Part shown: piece after piece, positions 60,794-64,000 of the stretch | How positions within the stretch are numbered: position 1 is the stretch's first letter | Layout: each line of letters opens with the position of its first letter | Assembly (NCBI GenBank): GCA_034432555.1 | Contig: DAOUBW010000008.1 | Location: forward strand, 1-64,000 | Source of the DNA: CP2-2F sp034432555 | GTDB lineage: Bacteria > Chloroflexota > Anaerolineae > Aggregatilineales > UBA2796 | DNA length: 64,000 nucleotides | Direction: 5' to 3' | The notes under the pieces: model-generated | Told to the model about the DNA's origin: nothing | The model's input: the letters and a program-made list of their open reading frames with translations, nothing else | Database searches by the model: none | Translations under genes and position numbers: made by a program

Positions 60794-62131
60794 TTAAGGA
60801 TACATGCGTTTGAGCATACGCGGATAGGGAATTGTCTCGCGGATATGTGGCAAGCCGCACAGCCATGCGACGGTGCGCTCCACACCCAAACCAAAGCCGG
60901 CGTGTGGCACACTGCCAAAGCGCCGCAGATCAAGATACCAGGCATAGTTTTCACGGTTGATGCCAATGTGTGCGATGCGCTGCTCGATCAGATGGCGGTC
61001 GTAGATGCGTTCGCTGCCGCCGGTGATCTCGCCATAGCCTTCTGGCGCCAGCAGGTCTACGCTGCGGCAAACCTCAGGGCGATCTGCCACCGGCTGCATA
61101 TAGAATGCCTTCACCGCTGTTGGGTAGTGGTAGACGAACACCGGGCGATCAAACTGCTGGGTGAGGGCTGTCTCGTGCGGGGAGCCGAAATCGTTGCCCC
61201 ACTCGATGCGAAGTGCCGCCTGTTGTTCGGGATCGGCAGTTTCGGCGGCAAGTTTATTCAGGCGCGCCACTGCCTCATCATAGCTGATGCGCGGAAAGGG
61301 GGCGGTCACACGCTCTAGGAAGGTGGTATCGCGCTCCAAGATGTCTAGCTCCATGCGGTGCTTTTCCAGCACGCGCCCAACAATGGCGCTGATGAACTGC
61401 TCTTCCATGTCCATCAGGTCTTCTAACGAGAAAAACGCCATCTCAGGCTCAACCATCCAAAATTCGGTCAGGTGGCGGCGCGTCTTGGATTTTTCCGAAC
61501 GGAAAGTCGGTCCGAAGCAGTAGACTTTACCAAAGCTCATCATGTTTGCTTCATTGTAAAGTTGCCCGGTTTGCGCCAAATATGCCTTATCCTCAAAGTA
61601 GGTGATCTCGAAAAGTTCGGTGGTCGATTCACCAGCCGCAGGCGTGATGATCGGCGCATCCACCAACAGGTAGCCGTTGTCATCCAACCAATTGCGAATG
61701 GTGTTGATCACAGTGGCACGAATGCGTAAAATTGCCCACTGACGGGACGAACGCACCCATAAATGGCGATGATCCATCAGGAACTCGACGCCGTGATCTT
61801 TGGGCGTGATCGGGTACTCATCGGCAATTTGGAGAACCTGAGCATCGCCAATGCCGATCTCGTAGCCGCCCGGATAGCCTGGCGCACGCTTATCAGCGCG
61901 CACGGTGCCTGTGAGGATCAGCGAGGATTCTTGGGAAAGGCTGCGGAGCGCCTCAAAGGTCGCTTCGGGCAGCTCTTTCTGAAAGGCAACTGCCTGTGCG
62001 ATGCCCGAACCATCCCGCACCTTCAAAAATTGCAGTTTGCCTTTGTCAGTGCGATCATAGAGCCAGCCGCGCACGGTGACGGTTTGCCCTTCGTAACGGT
62101 GGAGATCAGCAATCAAAACGGTGGGTGTCAC
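60794..62131 (-). CDS. asnS: Asparaginyl-tRNA synthetase
   Basis: The 445-aa class IIb synthetase has an N-terminal OB-fold anticodon domain (VTVRGWLYDRTDKGKLQFLKVRDG). Motif 2 is FGPTFRSEKSKTRRHLTEFWMVEPE and motif 3 GFGLGVERTVAWLCG. The sequence fits AsnRS better than AspRS (no GAD insert). The GTG at 62131 has AAAGGA 9 nt upstream and opens directly into the OB-fold; a longer in-frame reading upstream has no family resemblance. TATAAT (minus strand, 62180-62185) is a candidate -10. GlsB, GNAT and GH1 genes follow closely. Confidence 0.93.
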   Translation of the reverse strand: MTPTVLIADLHRYEGQTVTVRGWLYDRTDKGKLQFLKVRDGSGIAQAVAFQKELPEATFEALRSLSQESSLILTGTVRADKRAPGYPGGYEIGIGDAQVLQIADEYPITPKDHGVEFLMDHRHLWVRSSRQWAILRIRATVINTIRNWLDDNGYLLVDAPIITPAAGESTTELFEITYFEDKAYLAQTGQLYNEANMMSFGKVYCFGPTFRSEKSKTRRHLTEFWMVEPEMAFFSLEDLMDMEEQFISAIVGRVLEKHRMELDILERDTTFLERVTAPFPRISYDEAVARLNKLAAETADPEQQAALRIEWGNDFGSPHETALTQQFDRPVFVYHYPTAVKAFYMQPVADRPEVCRSVDLLAPEGYGEITGGSERIYDRHLIEQRIAHIGINRENYAWYLDLRRFGSVPHAGFGLGVERTVAWLCGLPHIRETIPYPRMLKRMYP

Positions 62132-62264
62132 AGGTGAACATCCTTTAGGGGTAGGGAAACACACTTTCTCATGGTTGCCATTATAGCGCAGATGGGCAAG
62201 GCGCGTGTAGAAGTGGTCAATTCGGCGTTTTTCTGCGATCTTTGTATAGAGAGGGAGAAAACTT

Positions 62265-62585
62265 ATGCTGGTGACGACAACGCCTGTTTTGGAAGGCAAG
62301 ACCATTCGCAAATATCTTGGCTTGGTCAGCGGTGAGACAATACTCGGCGCAAACATCTTCCGTGATTTTACGGCAGGCATCCGTGACTTGATCGGCGGGC
62401 GCGCCCGAGGCTATGAGCGCTCGCTGATGGAAGCGAAACAGGCTGCCATTAACGAGATGATTGCCCAGGCACAGCAAATGGGCGCTAATGCCGTTATCGG
62501 CGTTGATTTAGACTTTGAGACAGTCGGCGCAAACGGCAGTATGTTGATGGTAAGTGCCAGTGGCACGGCGGTGATTATCGAATGA
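62265..62585 (+). CDS. YbjQ/UPF0145-family protein
   Basis: The 106-aa protein matches the YbjQ family: MLVTTTPVLEGKTIRKYLGL, then VSGETILGANIFRDF and MGANAVIGVDLDFE. The fold forms pentamers; function is unknown, although it has been labelled a heavy-metal-binding domain. GAGGGAG lies before the ATG. The stop overlaps the DCC protein start (ATGA). It is divergent from asnS. Confidence 0.93.
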   Translation: MLVTTTPVLEGKTIRKYLGLVSGETILGANIFRDFTAGIRDLIGGRARGYERSLMEAKQAAINEMIAQAQQMGANAVIGVDLDFETVGANGSMLMVSASGTAVIIE

Positions 62586-62998
62586 GTGACCAGACCATGC
62601 CGCGCACAGCGGTGCTTTATGACGGCATGTGTGTGCTGTGCGTGAACTCAGTCCGCCTGTGGCGTCGGCTAGATTGGCACAAGCGCCTTGAATTCATAGA
62701 CGTGCAGGACTGGTCTCGCGTGCAGGGGCGCTTTCCACAGGTGGAGCGCAGCGCGGCACTCGGCGCTATTCACGTCATTGCACCCGACGGTGCGCTCTAC
62801 ACAGGCTACGAAGGCGTGCGACACATGGCACGCTATGCACCGCTGCTGGCATGGCTGACGCCGATCCTGCACATGCCGCCCATTGCGTGGCTGGGCAGGC
62901 GCATTTATGGTTGGATTGCGCGGCGACGGTACGCCATCAACCGCTGGTTCGGGCGCCCTGTGTGTGAGGACGCCTGCCGTCCGCCTAGCCGCCCGTAA
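62582..62998 (+). CDS. DCC-family (DUF393) thiol-disulfide oxidoreductase-like protein
   Basis: The 138-aa protein has the DxxCxxC motif in LYDGMCVLCVNSVRLW (about residues 12-27). A thioredoxin-like core follows, with GAIHVIAPDGALYTGYEG. A C-terminal hydrophobic/basic helix (IYGWIARRRYAINRWFG) and a last Cys pair complete it. The redox role is inferred from the fold. It is coupled to YbjQ. Its 3' end overlaps the convergent TPR gene by 14 bp. Confidence 0.88.
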   Translation: MSDQTMPRTAVLYDGMCVLCVNSVRLWRRLDWHKRLEFIDVQDWSRVQGRFPQVERSAALGAIHVIAPDGALYTGYEGVRHMARYAPLLAWLTPILHMPPIAWLGRRIYGWIARRRYAINRWFGRPVCEDACRPPSRP

Positions 62999-64000
62999 TG
63001 GCAGCCCGCACACTGGCGATTCGCCCTTCGGGATCAGCGGCGGCAAGCGCATCGAAAAGGCGTGTGGAAAGCTCTGCCAAGCCTGCGCCGTCGTTCGCCT
63101 GATAGGCAGCCCGATAGGCTGTGATTGCCGCCTCTAGGTTAGTCGCACGCGGTCCGGCGCCCACCACTGCCAGTCCGCTGAATGCCAAGCCTTGTGCAGC
63201 AAGCGCATCCTGATTATTTTCATTGTGTTCTAGGGCGATCCGCGCCTGTTCAATTGCCTCTGTGAAGGCTTCGCGGGCGGCATTTTCATCACCCTGACGG
63301 ACGGCAATCACGCCTAGAATTGCCATCACGTTGTGATTGTTCTGCGGTGTATCGTAGAGGCGTGCTGATTCAGCCGCGGCGCGTGCCTGCGCCAAGTCGC
63401 CTTGTAACAGGTAGGCACGCGCCAGAGACGAGCCTTTATAATTTTTGCCGCGTGCCGAGCCAGTTTCATCATCTAGCTGCAAGCCACGGTGCAGATTTTC
63501 AATCGCCTCGGCGTAGTGTTCACCGATGATCAGTGCATCAGCAAGGCTGCCCAGTCGGCGCGCTTCTTCGACACGGCTGCCCATCTGGCGGGCGATCTCA
63601 AGTGCCTGATCATGAGCGGCGATGGCGCGTGTGGCTTGCCCAAGTGAGGCGTAGATGTTGCCCAAATTGCTCAGGCAAAAGCCTTCCATACTCAAATCAT
63701 TCAGTTCACGAGCAATGCTGCGCCCTTGATCGTAGTATTCAATGGCTTTTTCCATCTGACCAAGATAGGCGTAGCAGGTGCCAAGCGAGGCGATGTTGAG
63801 CGCTTCGGCACGCCTATCACGCTGATCACGGGCGATGACGAGTGCCTGTTCGTAATACGGCACGGCACGCGGCGTTTGCCCAAGATTCACGTAGCGGTTG
63901 CCTAGATTCGTCAGCCAGACGCCTTCATTAACGCGATCTCGCGTGCGGCGCGCAATGACAAGCGCACGTTCTTGGCAGGTGATGGCTTTCTCCATTTCGC
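62985..64000 (-). CDS. Tetratricopeptide-repeat protein, N-terminus outside the window
   Basis: At least 336 residues are visible and the frame stays open to the right edge. The sequence consists of about six to seven long TPR units such as EGVWLTNLGNRYVNLGQTPR and YYEQALVIARDQRDRRAEAL, ending with an alpha-helical tail. This 40-residue repeat style is common at the C-terminus of NB-ARC/STAND or AfsR-like regulators in Chloroflexota, so a nucleotide-binding domain may lie upstream beyond 64000. A stand-alone TPR scaffold is the alternative. Confidence 0.8.
   Translation of the reverse strand, partial: EMEKAITCQERALVIARRTRDRVNEGVWLTNLGNRYVNLGQTPRAVPYYEQALVIARDQRDRRAEALNIASLGTCYAYLGQMEKAIEYYDQGRSIARELNDLSMEGFCLSNLGNIYASLGQATRAIAAHDQALEIARQMGSRVEEARRLGSLADALIIGEHYAEAIENLHRGLQLDDETGSARGKNYKGSSLARAYLLQGDLAQARAAAESARLYDTPQNNHNVMAILGVIAVRQGDENAAREAFTEAIEQARIALEHNENNQDALAAQGLAFSGLAVVGAGPRATNLEAAITAYRAAYQANDGAGLAELSTRLFDALAAADPEGRIASVRAAITGG

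Noticed and set aside
60410..61318. 302-codon plus-strand open frame across glsB-like and asnS
   Set aside because: It spans two well-supported minus-strand genes and reads as His/Ala/Gln-rich shadow sequence.
1..64000. CRISPR arrays, tRNA or rRNA genes, transposases and prophage
   Set aside because: No regularly spaced direct repeats, no cloverleaf or GTTCGA-arm structures with matching acceptor stems, and no transposase or phage protein motifs were found by reading.

Overview
The window reads as bacterial chromosome of roughly 57% GC, most likely from the Chloroflexota (Anaerolineae-like). The clues are secreted proteins with Thr/Pro-rich linkers, an archaeal/eukaryotic-type prolyl-tRNA synthetase, DUF2142/GT39-style membrane glycosyltransferases, multi-GAF histidine kinases and an aerobic cytochrome oxidase. 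This is inference from gene content, not a phylogeny. About 60 protein genes are tightly packed, often with ATGA stop/start overlaps. I see no rRNA, tRNA, CRISPR array or insertion sequence.

Layout, left to right. 1-6260: a broken ADP-ribosylglycohydrolase, a bifunctional penicillin-binding protein, cytochrome c oxidase subunits III and IV behind a near-consensus sigma-70 promoter, a secreted beta-propeller and an unknown membrane protein. 6464-13593: esterase, TlyA methyltransferase, ribulose-phosphate epimerase, a two-domain GT2 glycosyltransferase, a sensor kinase and an alpha/beta hydrolase. 13764-16260: hisH-hisA-hisF-hisI. 16408-22136: GH57 protein, peptidoglycan amidase, a multi-GAF kinase with a degenerate receiver, and a PspA-like coiled coil. 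22405-23500: azlCD. 23796-29654: a minus-strand operon for a membrane-anchored C39-like/TPR protein, a double GNAT, a membrane glycosyltransferase and a TolB-like propeller. 29744-31130: ridA and two tandem NUDIX hydrolases. 31361-35889: a small secreted protein, dnaN, corA and proS.

35990-37286 is an AT-rich island with a putative type II restriction endonuclease and its DNA methyltransferase, convergent and overlapping at their 3' ends. Then come an APH-fold kinase plus methyltransferase pair, htpG, tatA, an aminotransferase, a GAF/PAS kinase, a zinc-ribbon protein, sucCD and an OmpR-type regulator.

The most coherent accessory system is a metal (probably zinc) homeostasis island at about 48.4-53.3 kb. 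It holds a P1B-4 metal-exporting ATPase, a COG0523 GTPase followed by a cysteine-free ribosomal protein L33, and, divergently, a zinc-ribbon FmdB-like protein translationally coupled to a second COG0523 GTPase with a histidine-rich loop. Both divergent promoters carry a 15-bp 7-1-7 TGATAC-type palindrome overlapping the -10 element, as expected for a Fur/Zur-family repressor. The rest of the window holds a GT4 plus membrane glycosyltransferase pair, a YbbR-repeat protein, a GH1-GNAT-GlsB-asnS block, a YbjQ/DCC pair and a TPR protein running off the right edge. Two genes (at 1-323 and 5567-6260) carry apparent frameshifts in short repeats, which may be real decay or assembly error.
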